Shown piece by piece: positions 18,918 to 29,328 of a stretch of 64,000 nt of DNA (the first letter of the stretch is position 1; each line of letters opens with the position of its first letter). Source of the DNA: JBEBSD01 sp040394475 (lineage in GTDB: Bacteria; Bacteroidota; Bacteroidia; Cytophagales; Spirosomataceae); assembly GCA_040394475.1 (NCBI GenBank), contig JBEBSD010000004.1, positions 1-64,000 on the forward strand. Direction: 5' to 3'. The notes under the pieces were generated by a model. The model was not told the DNA's origin, did not search any database, and saw nothing but the letters and a program-made list of their open reading frames with translations. Position numbers and translations under genes: made by a program.

Positions 18918-21305
18918 ATGATCGGAAATTACTTCAAGACAGCCTGGCGCGGGATTATGAACAACAAGTTCTATGCTGCCATTAATGTGTGGGGAATAAC
19001 CCTGGGCATGGTTGTCGGAATTTATTTATTGCTTTGGGTCCAGGATGAATTGAGTTTTGACCGGTTCCATACGAACGCCAAAAATATTCATAAGATCGGA
19101 ATCGAGGGGGGAACCGGTATCAGCCGGCAGATTTTCACCAACGTCATCCCCGCTATAGCCACCTTTGCCAAAAATGAAATACCCGAAGTAACCGAAACAG
19201 TACGCATCCTAAAAATCGGGGATGCTCCCTTCAAATACAAGGACAGGGTATTTATTGAAGCCAATTTTGCATTTACGGATCCTGCATACTTCAGCCTGTT
19301 TGATTTTAACCTGATCAAGGGAGACCGGAACAACCCTTTCCCCGATAATAATTCATTGGTCATCACCGAGCGGACCGCCAAACGGTACTTTGCCGATGAG
19401 GATCCTATCGGCAAAGTGGTCACCATGGGGTTGGATGAGCTCTGCACGGTGAGCGGCGTGATTGCCGATTACCCCGCCAACTCGACCTTCCAGCACCAGG
19501 TGCTGCTGCCGATGTCGAGATTCAATGACCTGGCTTATATCCAAAAGCAAACCACCTATGACGGGAAAACCACCGTGCCCTCCATGGACGCCGACTGGGT
19601 ACTTTTTGGTTTCGAAACATTTTTAGGATTAAGTCCTCAGGCCGATGCCGTCAGTGTGGAAAAGAAACTGCAGGCGATTCACGAACGCAACAAACCCGAA
19701 GATGCACCCGTGCCTTACCTCATGCAGCCATTGTCCTCCATACACCTCTACAAAGCTGATGGGAGCGATGGCGGCATTTCTACTGTGCGCATGTTCGGCA
19801 TCGTCGCCATTGTGTTGCTGATAATCGCCTGCATCAACTACGTCAACCTGTCGACAGCCCGTGCGCTATTGCGCGCCAAAGAAATCAGCATGCGTAAAAT
19901 CATCGGCGCCGGGCGACCCCAGCTTTTTGTACAGTTCATCCTGGAATCAACCCTGCTGTTTGTCATCGCGGCGCTGCTGGCGCTTGTGCTGATACAGGTG
20001 CTGTTACCGTATGTAAACCAGTTTTCCGGCAAGCAGATCCAGCTGGCGCTTTCCAATCACCAGGTGTGGTACTGCATTGCCCTCACGTTGCTGGGTACGT
20101 TGGCAGCTTCGAGCGTTTACCCGGCGTTACTGCTGTCTTCTTTTCAACCACTGAACGCATTAAAGGGAAAGGCTTCCTCCGGCATTGCCGGTTCGACGCT
20201 CCGGCAGTCGCTGGTAGTGGTACAGTTTGCGACATCCATTGTGCTCATTGCCAGTACCGTTGTCATTCATAACCAACTGCAGTATATCCGGAATAAAAAC
20301 CTGGGTTATGACAAAGCAAATGTATTTTCCTTCAGCATGCGGCCGGATATGAAAAACCATTTTGAGGCGATGAAGAGCGAACTGCTGAAAAACCCGGCGG
20401 TTTTCGGCCTGGCACGGGTAGGCAGGGATATGATCCATGGAGGCAGTTCTACCGGCGATAACGACTGGGATGGGAAACCCTCCAATTCAAACATGTGGTT
20501 TCACCAGACCTTTGCCGATGAAACCCTTATCGATTTTTTCGACATGAAAATCGTACAGGGGAACAACTTTACAGGCACTGCCGCCGATTCCCTGCATTTT
20601 CTGATCAACGAAACCGCTGCCCGGGAAATGGGCCTGCAGGATCCGGTAGGCAAACGCTTGCGGATACAGACCGTAAATGGCACGATCATCGGTGTAGTAA
20701 AGGATTTTCACTTTGCTTCTGTCCATAGAAAAATTGAACCGGTCGTTTTTCAGTTCAACCCCGGAAATTGCTGGCGCTTGTATATTAAAACAACGAACCA
20801 GGATGCCTCAAAAGCCATTGCGGCGGCAGGGGCTGCCTGGAAGCAGTACAACGACGACGTCCCGTTCACGTACAGCTTTTTGGATGAGAGCTACGACCGG
20901 CTTTATACGATGGAACAAAAGCAAGGCTCGGTATTTAACTTGTTCGCTGCCGTGGCAATCATGATTTCCTGCCTCGGATTACTGGCGTTGGCCACGTATA
21001 CCGTTCAGATAAAAACAAGAGAAATCGGCATACGAAAGGTGCTGGGGGCGTCAGTAACCGGTATTGTACAACTGCTTTCCAAAGACTTTATGCGGCTGGT
21101 AATAATTGCCATCGCAATCGCTTCCCCTGTCGCCTGGTGGGCCATGAACAAGTGGCTGGAAGGATTTGCCTACCGCATCCGTATTGAGTGGTGGATGATT
21201 ACCGTGGCCGGCCTGGCCGCTGTGGGGATTGCATTGCTGACAGTAAGTTTCCAGGCAATAAAAGCAGCGGTGGCCAACCCGGTGGATAGTTTGAGGAATG
21301 AATAG
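18918..21305 (+). CDS. P8, MacB/FtsX-type ABC transporter permease
   Basis: A 795-aa permease with the unusual N-terminus MIGNYFKTAWRGIMNNKFY. Motifs: RAKEISMRKIIGAG near 319-332 (Ser-Met instead of Gly-Ile/Val) and KTREIGIRKVLGAS near 699-712. The periplasmic domains resemble P2 (DWDGKPSNS, NFTGTAADS, NETAAREMGL). The C-terminus shares a long near-identical stretch with P7, so the gene looks mosaic: P2-like body, P7-like end. Co-directional with P7 and separated by 87 bp. Confidence 0.93.
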   Translation: MIGNYFKTAWRGIMNNKFYAAINVWGITLGMVVGIYLLLWVQDELSFDRFHTNAKNIHKIGIEGGTGISRQIFTNVIPAIATFAKNEIPEVTETVRILKIGDAPFKYKDRVFIEANFAFTDPAYFSLFDFNLIKGDRNNPFPDNNSLVITERTAKRYFADEDPIGKVVTMGLDELCTVSGVIADYPANSTFQHQVLLPMSRFNDLAYIQKQTTYDGKTTVPSMDADWVLFGFETFLGLSPQADAVSVEKKLQAIHERNKPEDAPVPYLMQPLSSIHLYKADGSDGGISTVRMFGIVAIVLLIIACINYVNLSTARALLRAKEISMRKIIGAGRPQLFVQFILESTLLFVIAALLALVLIQVLLPYVNQFSGKQIQLALSNHQVWYCIALTLLGTLAASSVYPALLLSSFQPLNALKGKASSGIAGSTLRQSLVVVQFATSIVLIASTVVIHNQLQYIRNKNLGYDKANVFSFSMRPDMKNHFEAMKSELLKNPAVFGLARVGRDMIHGGSSTGDNDWDGKPSNSNMWFHQTFADETLIDFFDMKIVQGNNFTGTAADSLHFLINETAAREMGLQDPVGKRLRIQTVNGTIIGVVKDFHFASVHRKIEPVVFQFNPGNCWRLYIKTTNQDASKAIAAAGAAWKQYNDDVPFTYSFLDESYDRLYTMEQKQGSVFNLFAAVAIMISCLGLLALATYTVQIKTREIGIRKVLGASVTGIVQLLSKDFMRLVIIAIAIASPVAWWAMNKWLEGFAYRIRIEWWMITVAGLAAVGIALLTVSFQAIKAAVANPVDSLRNE

Positions 21306-21440
21306 CGGGCGGATGTCGGCTATCAGCTTTCGGAAATCAGCTTTCGGCTTTCGGAAATCAGCTTTCGGAAATCAGCTTTCGGAAATCGGAAATCAGCTAT
21401 CAGAAATCGTAATTCGTCAATCGTAATTCGTAATTCGTAA
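21306..21440. repeat. Heptamer spacer P8-P9, switch to TCGTAAN type
   Basis: TCAGCTT/TCGGAAA units followed by TCGTAAT/TCGTAAA units instead of the TCATAAC units used before P1-P5. The last unit merges with the ATG (GTAAATGCTAAAG). The gene start changes in parallel, from MIKSYF to MLKNYF. Confidence 0.9.
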
Positions 21441-23900
21441 ATGCTAAAGAACTATTTCAAAATCGCCTGGCGGAATGCAATCCGGAACAGGATTCAGGCC
21501 TCGATCAATCTGTTCGGGCTGGCCCTGGGTATGGGTTGTGTTCTGTTGATCGCGCTTTATATCAAACAGGAATACCAATATGACCGGCATTTTGCGGATG
21601 CCGACCGTATTTTCCGTGTAAACATCAACGGCAAGATGGGCGAGGAGGAATTCTTTGCCGGCTATACCCCGCCCCCGGCCGGAAGAACATTGATGGAGAG
21701 TTTTTCCGAGATTGAAAGCTACGCCCGGCTTTACCGGCCAGGGCAAAAAATCATACGAACCGGAAGCAATCAGCAGGTACAATTCAATGAACATGGCCTA
21801 TTCGCAGTCGATTCTAACTTCTTGCAGGTACTCTCCTACCCACTGCGATCGGGAGAACGGACAACCTGCCTGTCGGATCCGCATAGCATCGTTTTGACGG
21901 AAGAAATGGCCGGAAAATATTTCGGTGATACCAACCCAATCAACCAGGCCTTATTCATTGAAGGGGACGAACAGCCTTACACCGTAACCGGGGTAGTGGC
22001 CCCTCCCCTCTACCCAAGCTCGCTGACGTTTGATTTCCTGGTTCCCATTGCAAATGCAGAGGATGTCCGTTATTTTGACTGGAGCTGGGTGTGGCTGAAT
22101 GTAGCAACCTACGTCAAATTCAAGGATCATGTACCGGTCGATCCGGCAGCTATCAGGCAGCTGGAAGCTAAATTCCCGGCCATGGTGCGCCGGCACGCAG
22201 TGGGTGCGTTTAAGCGCATCGGGCAGCCTGAGTTTCTGGAAAAAGGCGGCAAATGGGATCTGAGCCTCCAACCGTTGCTGGATATTCACCTGCATTCGGC
22301 CGGCATTACATCGGCAGTTACCGATCAGGGCAGCATCAGGACGGTATACTTCTTTGCCGTCATTGCGCTGTTCATCCTGCTGCTGGCCTGCGTCAATTTC
22401 ATGAACCTGTCTACCGCAGGAGCGTCCAAACGCGCCAAAGAGATCGGCGTGCGCAAAGTGATCGGCTCGACCCGCCAGGAGGTGGCCTGGCAATTTTTCA
22501 TGGAGGCACTGACCCTGAGTGTTCTGGCTTGTCTGACGGCACTTTTACTGATTCACCAGGCCCTGCCTTATTTCAATCAACTGGCCGGTAAGGTAATTAC
22601 GTTCAACAATCTTTGGTCGGACGGCAGCTGGCTGTATTTGGTTGCGCTTGTACTGATTTGCACGATGCTTGCCGGCAGTTACCCGGCATTCTACCTCAGT
22701 GGATTTAAACCGGCAGCTGTATTAAAAGGACGACAAACGCCCGTCGGCAGTCAGGGTGTCCGGAGCAGCCTGATTGTTTTCCAGTTCACCATTTCCATCG
22801 CCCTGGTGATCTGTACCCTGGTGGTCTACCGGCAATTGCAGTATACACAGCTCCACGACCTGGGGCTCGATAAAGAAAACGTGCTGGTTATCTCCAACAG
22901 CAATCGCCTGAACCACCGTCAAAACAGCTTTAAGGAAGAATTGCAGCAGCTCTCAGTGGTGAAAAAGGCATCCATCACCACCAGTCTGCCCGGCAGGGGC
23001 GCCTTCGGCGACTTTTATGTACCGCTGCCCGGTGACGGCGATGAACCCGCCGTCACAGACATTACACTCAATTCATACCTGACGGATGCAGACTTCGCCG
23101 GAGCCATGGGCCTGTCGTTGGTGGCCGGAAGGAACTTTGCCGACGGATATGACGATACCCGTTCAATTCTTATCAATGAGACGGCTGCCAGACGCATGGG
23201 TTACAAAAACCCGATAGGTAAATTCATCAGGTATCCGGGCGGGAATGCCGCGGAGTCATACCAGATCATCGGGGTGATGAAAGATTTCCATACCGAATCA
23301 CTGCACAATCCCATCCAGCCATTCGCCCTGTTTCACGAATCCTCCCGCTCGTACGACGTCCCTTTTTCAAACGTGGTCGTCCGCATCGTACCGGGGAACT
23401 TATCGCAGGTACTGCAGCAAATCCGGCAGTTATGGCACTCCTTTTCGCCCGAAATGCCGTTTGAATACAGCTTTCTCCGGGAAGAGCTGGCCATGCAGTA
23501 TGAATCGGATCAGCGGACCGCCGGAATCATCGGTATCTTCAGCCTGTTGTCCATCGTCATCGCCTGCATTGGCTTACTGGGACTGGTCATTTTCGCGACG
23601 CAGCTCCGTACAAAAGAAATCGGTATCCGGAAAGTACTGGGAGCGACCGTGGGTGGCATTGCAGCCATGCTTTCCAAGGATTTCATAAAACTGGTACTTC
23701 TGGCAATCCTTATCGCTTCGCCACTTGCATGGTGGGTGATGAACGACTGGCTGGAAGATTTTGCCTACCGGATAGCCATCGAATGGTGGATGTTTGCCGC
23801 GGCAGGGCTTGCCGCCATCGTGATTGCCGTGGTAACCCTAAGTTTCCAGGCAATAAAAACAGCAGTGGCCAACCCGGTAGATAGTTTGAGGAATGAATAG
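21441..23900 (+). CDS. P9, MacB/FtsX-type ABC transporter permease
   Basis: An 819-aa double-FtsX permease beginning MLKNYFKIAWRNAIRNR. Motifs: KRAKEIGVRKVIGST near 330-344 and RTKEIGIRKVLGAT near 721-734. Closest to P6 in the first FtsX unit and in the LQPLLDIHLHS segment before it. Start chosen at the ATG abutting the heptamers; it gives the same N-terminal amphipathic/first-helix layout as the paralogues. Ends NPVDSLRNE. Substrate unknown. Confidence 0.93.
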   Translation: MLKNYFKIAWRNAIRNRIQASINLFGLALGMGCVLLIALYIKQEYQYDRHFADADRIFRVNINGKMGEEEFFAGYTPPPAGRTLMESFSEIESYARLYRPGQKIIRTGSNQQVQFNEHGLFAVDSNFLQVLSYPLRSGERTTCLSDPHSIVLTEEMAGKYFGDTNPINQALFIEGDEQPYTVTGVVAPPLYPSSLTFDFLVPIANAEDVRYFDWSWVWLNVATYVKFKDHVPVDPAAIRQLEAKFPAMVRRHAVGAFKRIGQPEFLEKGGKWDLSLQPLLDIHLHSAGITSAVTDQGSIRTVYFFAVIALFILLLACVNFMNLSTAGASKRAKEIGVRKVIGSTRQEVAWQFFMEALTLSVLACLTALLLIHQALPYFNQLAGKVITFNNLWSDGSWLYLVALVLICTMLAGSYPAFYLSGFKPAAVLKGRQTPVGSQGVRSSLIVFQFTISIALVICTLVVYRQLQYTQLHDLGLDKENVLVISNSNRLNHRQNSFKEELQQLSVVKKASITTSLPGRGAFGDFYVPLPGDGDEPAVTDITLNSYLTDADFAGAMGLSLVAGRNFADGYDDTRSILINETAARRMGYKNPIGKFIRYPGGNAAESYQIIGVMKDFHTESLHNPIQPFALFHESSRSYDVPFSNVVVRIVPGNLSQVLQQIRQLWHSFSPEMPFEYSFLREELAMQYESDQRTAGIIGIFSLLSIVIACIGLLGLVIFATQLRTKEIGIRKVLGATVGGIAAMLSKDFIKLVLLAILIASPLAWWVMNDWLEDFAYRIAIEWWMFAAAGLAAIVIAVVTLSFQAIKTAVANPVDSLRNE

Positions 23901-24007
23901 CAGGCGGATTTCGGAAGTCAGCTATCGGAAATCAGCTTTCAGCTTTCGGAAATCAGCTGTCGGAAATCAGCTATCAGCAATCGTACTTCGTAAATCGTAA
24001 TTCGTAA
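23901..24007. repeat. Heptamer spacer P9-P10
   Basis: TCAGCTT/TCGGAAA heptamers, then TCGTACT/TCGTAAA units merging with the P10 ATG. Confidence 0.9.
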
Positions 24008-26377
24008 ATGCTAAAGAACTATTTCAAAATCGCCTTCCGCAATCTCTGGAAAAGCAAGGGATACAGCTTCCTGAATATCTTTGGACTTGCTGTAGGTATC
24101 GCCGCTGCCTCGCTCATTTTTTTGTGGGTCGAAGATGAAATCACCTATAATGCGCATTTCGCGAATAAAAAACACATCTATTCTGTCAAATCACAGCAAA
24201 CATACAACGGCGTTACTTATGTGATGGAAGCCACCCCGGGAATCCTCGCCAAAACCGTATCCGAGGAAATCCCGGGTATTCAGGCAGCCACCCGGGCAGT
24301 CGACAACCAAAAGAAGTTGTTTTCGGTGGGAGATAAAAACATTTACCAATCTGGTATGTATGCAGATCCCGCATTCACGGACATGTTTTCACTTACGTTC
24401 CTTGCCGGGGACGCCCGTTCCGCAATGGACGACATGCATGCCCTGGTCATCACCGCCAGTATGGCTAACCGCCTGTTCGCCGATGAGGCGGCAGCTATCG
24501 GAAAGACCTTGAAAGTAGACAACGGAGAAAGCTATACCATCACGGCTGTCGTGGAAGACCTCCCCCGGAATTCGTCTATTTCCTTCGATTGGCTTATCCC
24601 TTTCAAAAACTACGAACGGGACAACGACTGGTTGCAGCGGTGGAGCAGCAACGGCACATACACCTATATTCAGCTGCGGCCGGAAGCCGACCTGGAAGCT
24701 GTCAATAAAAAGCTATTCGATTTTGCTGTAGTAAAAACCGGAGGTGAAGTAGACTTCTACCGTAACTTCCTCTATCCCATGGAGCGATGGCGGTTGTACA
24801 ACAGCTTCAAAGACGGCGTCGAACAGGATGGTGCGATCAAATACGTCAGGCTTTTTAGTTTCATCGCCTGGATTGCTCTTGTGATTGCCTGCATCAATTT
24901 CATGAACCTGGCCACAGCACGATCGGAAAAAAGAGCTAAGGAAGTCGGCATGCGCAAAGTGGTGGGCGCCACCAAAAACTCCCTCATCGGTCAGTTCCTT
25001 GGGGAATCGATCTTCTTAGCCATCTTGTCGACATTGCTTGCAATCGGTTTTATATACCTGTCGATCGGCGCGTTCAATGACCTCGTCGAAAGAGAATTGA
25101 CCATGGGGCTTTCCAACCCCGTGCATTTACTATTCCTCGCCGGCATCGCATTGACCTGCGGGTTGCTGTCGGGAAGCTATCCTACATTTTATCTGTCTAA
25201 CTTCAATCCCATCACCACCTTAAAAGGGGGAAAACAAAAAGCAGGTGCGGCAGGCTTCATCCGCCGTGGATTGGTGGTGCTGCAATATGCCGCCTCTATT
25301 ACGCTGATTATCTGCACGGCCATTATCTATCAGCAAATAAAACATGCGAAAAGCCAGGATATGGGTTTTGACCGCAGCCAGGTACTGACCACGCCGATCA
25401 GGGGCAATATGTCCGAACACATAGACGTCCTGAAACAGCAGCTAACCAACATCCCCGGTATCGAACAAGTGGGACAAAGCAACTTAAACATCCTGAGCAT
25501 CTACGCCAACGGCGATGCACCCAATTGGGAAGGGAGAGACCCTGATTTGAAACTGTTGGTAGGTCTTCTGCAAACTGACGAAGATTTCATCCCGGCCATG
25601 GGGCTCCACCTGGTTGACGGCCGTAATTACCATGAACAAATGCTTGGCGACAGCGCCAGTATCATTATCAACGAAGCGTTTGCGAAGCTGATCATACCGG
25701 GCGGCAACGCGGCGGGGAAGACCGTCCGCTGGGGAAATGACCAACCTTTAACGATTATCGGCGTGGTTCAGGACTTCGTATATAACAATGTCTATACCCC
25801 GGCCGAACCCTTGCTTTTCTATCCATTCCGTTCCACAACAGGTCTCCTGAACATCCGTACGCAAGCGGGTATTGATCTGCACAAGACGGTAGCCCGGATA
25901 GAAAATGTTATTAAGACCCAAAATCCAGGATTTCCATTTGAGTACACCTTCCTGGACGACCAATTTGATCACAAATTCAAATCCGAGACACTCATCCAGC
26001 AACTCGCAGGCGTCTTTGCAGTGCTGTCCATTGTCATCTCCTGTCTCGGCCTTTTGGGCCTTGCCGCCTTCACCGCAGAACGGCGCACCAAGGAGATGGG
26101 CATTCGCAAGGTGCTTGGTGCATCGATCTCCTCATTGGTCGGGTTGCTCAACCGCGAATTTGCCGTATTGGTGCTGGTATCCTGCGCCATAGCCTTTCCT
26201 ATTGCCTGGTGGGTGATGAACGATTGGCTCGGCAGTTACCAATACCGCACCGAGCTGCATTGGTGGGTGTTCGCCCTGGCGGGGGTAGGTGCGCTGCTCA
26301 TCGCCTTATTCACCGTCAGCTCGCAGACCATCAAAGCAGCATTGACCAACCCGACAAAGAATTTGCGGAATGAATAG
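24008..26377 (+). CDS. P10, MacB/FtsX-type ABC transporter permease
   Basis: A 789-aa double-FtsX permease. Motifs: KRAKEVGMRKVVGAT near 309-323 and RTKEMGIRKVLGAS near 692-705. Its second periplasmic domain (NWEGRDPDLK, GDSASIIINEAF) resembles P1 and P14 more than its neighbours. The tail NPTKNLRNE departs from the usual NPV(E/D)SL ending. Adjacent spacers are heptameric (107 bp before, 198 bp after). Substrate unknown. Confidence 0.93.
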   Translation: MLKNYFKIAFRNLWKSKGYSFLNIFGLAVGIAAASLIFLWVEDEITYNAHFANKKHIYSVKSQQTYNGVTYVMEATPGILAKTVSEEIPGIQAATRAVDNQKKLFSVGDKNIYQSGMYADPAFTDMFSLTFLAGDARSAMDDMHALVITASMANRLFADEAAAIGKTLKVDNGESYTITAVVEDLPRNSSISFDWLIPFKNYERDNDWLQRWSSNGTYTYIQLRPEADLEAVNKKLFDFAVVKTGGEVDFYRNFLYPMERWRLYNSFKDGVEQDGAIKYVRLFSFIAWIALVIACINFMNLATARSEKRAKEVGMRKVVGATKNSLIGQFLGESIFLAILSTLLAIGFIYLSIGAFNDLVERELTMGLSNPVHLLFLAGIALTCGLLSGSYPTFYLSNFNPITTLKGGKQKAGAAGFIRRGLVVLQYAASITLIICTAIIYQQIKHAKSQDMGFDRSQVLTTPIRGNMSEHIDVLKQQLTNIPGIEQVGQSNLNILSIYANGDAPNWEGRDPDLKLLVGLLQTDEDFIPAMGLHLVDGRNYHEQMLGDSASIIINEAFAKLIIPGGNAAGKTVRWGNDQPLTIIGVVQDFVYNNVYTPAEPLLFYPFRSTTGLLNIRTQAGIDLHKTVARIENVIKTQNPGFPFEYTFLDDQFDHKFKSETLIQQLAGVFAVLSIVISCLGLLGLAAFTAERRTKEMGIRKVLGASISSLVGLLNREFAVLVLVSCAIAFPIAWWVMNDWLGSYQYRTELHWWVFALAGVGALLIALFTVSSQTIKAALTNPTKNLRNE

Positions 26378-26575
26378 CGGGCGGATGTCGGAAATCGGAA
26401 GTCAGCTTTCGGCTGTCAGCTATCGGAAATCAGCTATCGGCTTTCGGAAATCGGAAATCAGCTTTCGGAAATCAGCTATCGGCTATCAGCCATTGGAAAT
26501 CAGCTTTCGGCTATCAGCTATCGGAAAGCAGCTTTTGTAAATCGTAATTCGTCAATCGTAATTCGTTAATCGTAA
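26378..26575. repeat. Heptamer spacer P10-P11
   Basis: 198 bp composed almost entirely of TCGGAAA, TCAGCTT, TCAGCTA and TCGGCTA units, then TCGTAAT units and the P11 ATG (GTAAATGTTAAAG). Confidence 0.9.
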
Positions 26576-28984
26576 ATGTTAAAGAACTATTTCAAAATCG
26601 CCTGGCGGAACCTCTGGAAAAGCAAGTTCTATTCGTTCATTAACATCATGGGCCTTGCGATCGGCATGGCTGTATGCATCGTCATCATGCTGTTTGTCTC
26701 GTACGAGCGGAGTTTTGACGGTTTCCATTCGAGAAACATTTACCGGCTCAATGAAGTGCAGAAGTGGGAAGGAATGGTAGCCCCTCAAAACGTGGCCCTG
26801 TCCATGTTTCCCATGGGCCCCACGCTGCAGGATGAATTTCCGGAAATTGTTAGCTTCACCCGTGTCAACAATGCCGGTAAATTCCGGCTGCAGGACGGGG
26901 AAACGAAAATGACCTTGTCAGCCTCGCTATGGGTCGACTCTACTTTTTTACAGCTTTTCGACTTCCGGCTTATCAAGGGGGACCGCGCGACTGCCCTGCA
27001 AAAGCCGAACAGCCTGGTGCTTACAGAAAGCAGTGCCAAAAGCCTGTTTGGCCACGATGCCGTCATTGGCAGGACCGTCACCCACTACGGACGGGATACC
27101 TTACGCTTTACCGTTACCGGCATACTGGAAAACACGCCGGCTCATTCCCACCTGCAATTCGAAGGCCTGCTTTCCTTTAACACCATTACAGGACCACGTA
27201 ACCTGGAAAACTGGGGAGGTAACTGGCTGACCACCTACCTGGAAGTAACCAGGGGTGCTGACCTGCCTGCGTTGGAGAAAAAATTCCCGGCCTATCTTCA
27301 GGCCCATATGGGCGAGCAACGTGCAAAAGGGTATGAATTATTTCTGCAGCCCCTAAAGGAGGTACATGCAGGCTCCACGGACATTACCCATGATTACCTT
27401 AACCATCATAAATTCGATGGCAATTACACTGCGGTGTTTTCTGTTATCGCCATTATCATACTGATCATTGCCGCCATCAATTTCGTCAACCTGTCAACAG
27501 CCCGGTCGGCATCAAGAGCCAGGGAAATAGGCGTGCGGAAAACCGTGGGCGCCCAGCGCTCGCAGCTCTACTTACAATTTATCGGAGAATCGGTACTGCT
27601 CTGTTTCATGGCGCTATTATTGGCCACCGGACTGGTAAGCCTACTCCTTCCCTATGTCAATCACCTGAGTCAGAGGCAAATCCGCTTCCCCGTATTTACC
27701 GACCCGGAGCTGCTGCCGCTGTTGATTGCCGGCACTGTCGTGGTTGGCATTTTATCCGGTTTGTATCCGGCTGCCTACTTATCCGGTTTTCAACCCACCA
27801 GGGTACTGAAAGGGTCGCCCGAATCCGGCAGGCATCGTCCGACATTCCGCAACATGTTGGTAGTGGGTCAGTTTGCCAGCGCGATCTTCCTCATCATCGC
27901 ATCCCTGTTTGCCGCAAAACAACTCCGTTATATGCAGCAGAATAATCCCGGGTTCGACAGAGAACAGGTGGTGACCATTCCGCTGGACAGCAAATCGGAC
28001 CGGAGGTATACGGAAATAAAGCAGGAACTTGAAAGCAGCACGCTCATTACCGGTGTGACCGCATCACAGCAACGGCTGGGCAACAACCTCCATCAGTCGG
28101 GTGTCACGTTCAAGGGCGATGGTCCCGAACGGCAACTCGCCTCTTCCCAACTTGTGGTTGATCCCGATTTCCTGCATGTTTACCAGATCCAGCTGGTTGC
28201 CGGGCGAAATTTCTCCCGCGACAGTGAAGCTGAAAACGGACGTGCATACATTATCAACGAATCGCTGGCAATGGAGTTGCTGAAAGATACTCCGGAAGGC
28301 AGAATGGAATCGTTAATCGGCTCAAGGTTCGGGTTTTCCGGTATGGACTCGACGAGTCAGATCATCGGCATTGCCAGGGATTTCAATTTCAACTCGCTTC
28401 ACCACAAAATAGAAACGCTGTGTTTATTCAGCTTCCGTGACTGGGGGTATTCTGAAGTATCGGTAAAAATCAACGGGGCAAAAACAGAAGAAGCACTGGC
28501 TTACATCCGGTCGACCTGGAACATGCTTTCCCCGGACAGTGAGTTCTCCTACCAGTTTCTGGACGATCACTTTGCCGAACTCTACCGGGCAGACAGCACC
28601 GTGAGCGAGCTCGTCAGTGTGCTGACGGCCTTATCGATCATCATCTCGTGTCTGGGCCTGTTCGGGCTGTCCGCTTTCACGGCCGAACAGCGTGTAAAGG
28701 AAATCGGCATCCGCAAAGTACTGGGCGCCCCGGTGTCGGGCATTGTACGCCTGCTTTCCACAGATTTCATCAAGCTGGTACTGGTTGCTATTCTGGTGGC
28801 CACCCCGCTTGCCTGGTGGGCCGTTCATGAATGGCTGGAAGATTTTGCCTACCGCATAACGATCCAATGGTGGCTGTTCGGACTGGCAGGGCTCATTGCG
28901 GTGGTGATTGCGCTGCTCACCGTAAGCTTCCAGGCAATAAAGGCAGCAGTGGCCAATCCGGTGGATAGTTTGAGGGATGAATAG
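26576..28984 (+). CDS. P11, MacB/FtsX-type ABC transporter permease
   Basis: An 802-aa double-FtsX permease beginning MLKNYFKIAWRNLWKSKFY. Motifs: SRAREIGVRKTVGAQ near 312-326 and RVKEIGIRKVLGAP near 706-719; Arg-Glu in the first motif and Pro after the second are unusual in this set. Its last 100 bp, including the stop and the first bases of the spacer, are nearly identical to the end of P12. Ends NPVDSLRDE. Substrate unknown. Confidence 0.93.
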   Translation: MLKNYFKIAWRNLWKSKFYSFINIMGLAIGMAVCIVIMLFVSYERSFDGFHSRNIYRLNEVQKWEGMVAPQNVALSMFPMGPTLQDEFPEIVSFTRVNNAGKFRLQDGETKMTLSASLWVDSTFLQLFDFRLIKGDRATALQKPNSLVLTESSAKSLFGHDAVIGRTVTHYGRDTLRFTVTGILENTPAHSHLQFEGLLSFNTITGPRNLENWGGNWLTTYLEVTRGADLPALEKKFPAYLQAHMGEQRAKGYELFLQPLKEVHAGSTDITHDYLNHHKFDGNYTAVFSVIAIIILIIAAINFVNLSTARSASRAREIGVRKTVGAQRSQLYLQFIGESVLLCFMALLLATGLVSLLLPYVNHLSQRQIRFPVFTDPELLPLLIAGTVVVGILSGLYPAAYLSGFQPTRVLKGSPESGRHRPTFRNMLVVGQFASAIFLIIASLFAAKQLRYMQQNNPGFDREQVVTIPLDSKSDRRYTEIKQELESSTLITGVTASQQRLGNNLHQSGVTFKGDGPERQLASSQLVVDPDFLHVYQIQLVAGRNFSRDSEAENGRAYIINESLAMELLKDTPEGRMESLIGSRFGFSGMDSTSQIIGIARDFNFNSLHHKIETLCLFSFRDWGYSEVSVKINGAKTEEALAYIRSTWNMLSPDSEFSYQFLDDHFAELYRADSTVSELVSVLTALSIIISCLGLFGLSAFTAEQRVKEIGIRKVLGAPVSGIVRLLSTDFIKLVLVAILVATPLAWWAVHEWLEDFAYRITIQWWLFGLAGLIAVVIALLTVSFQAIKAAVANPVDSLRDE

Positions 28985-29083
28985 CGGGCGGAAATCAGCT
29001 GTCGGAAGTCGGAGATCAGCTATCAGCTTTTGGAGATCAGCTATCAGCTTTCGGAGATCAGCTATCGGCTTTCGGAAATCAGC
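28985..29083. repeat. Heptamer array after P11
   Basis: TCAGCTG/TCGGAAG/TCGGAGA-type units running into the 137-bp hairpin element. The 344-bp P11-P12 spacer consists of heptamers, the hairpin element, then heptamers; no gene is seen in it. Confidence 0.9.
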
Positions 29084-29220
29084 AATACCACCATGGTCTG
29101 TGTCTTCACAGACCATCCCATTACCGGCCTGTAAGCGGTTTGCGCAGACACCGCCTGCAGTATACCGAAGGGCACAGCCCATGGGGTAAGCGAAAGAAAG
29201 CTGTAGTGGGATTGTTGTAG
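29084..29220. repeat. 137-bp hairpin element, copy A
   Basis: Contains the perfect stem ATGGTCTGTG with CACAGACCAT and loop TCTT (29094-29117). Its sequence is matched over the full 137 bp by copy B at 31836-31972 with about four substitutions. Embedded between heptamer arrays. It resembles a REP/BIME-type intergenic repeat; no transposase is present. Confidence 0.85.
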
Positions 29221-29328
29221 GAAATCGGCTATCGGATGTCGGAGATCAGCTATCGGCTTTCAGAGATCAGCTATCGGCTTTCGGAAATCAGCTATCGTAA
29301 ATCGTAATTTGTAAATCGTAAATCGTAA
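29221..29328. repeat. Heptamer array before P12
   Basis: TCGGCTA/TCAGCTA/TCAGAGA units, then TCGTAAT/TCGTAAA units that merge with the P12 ATG. Confidence 0.9.
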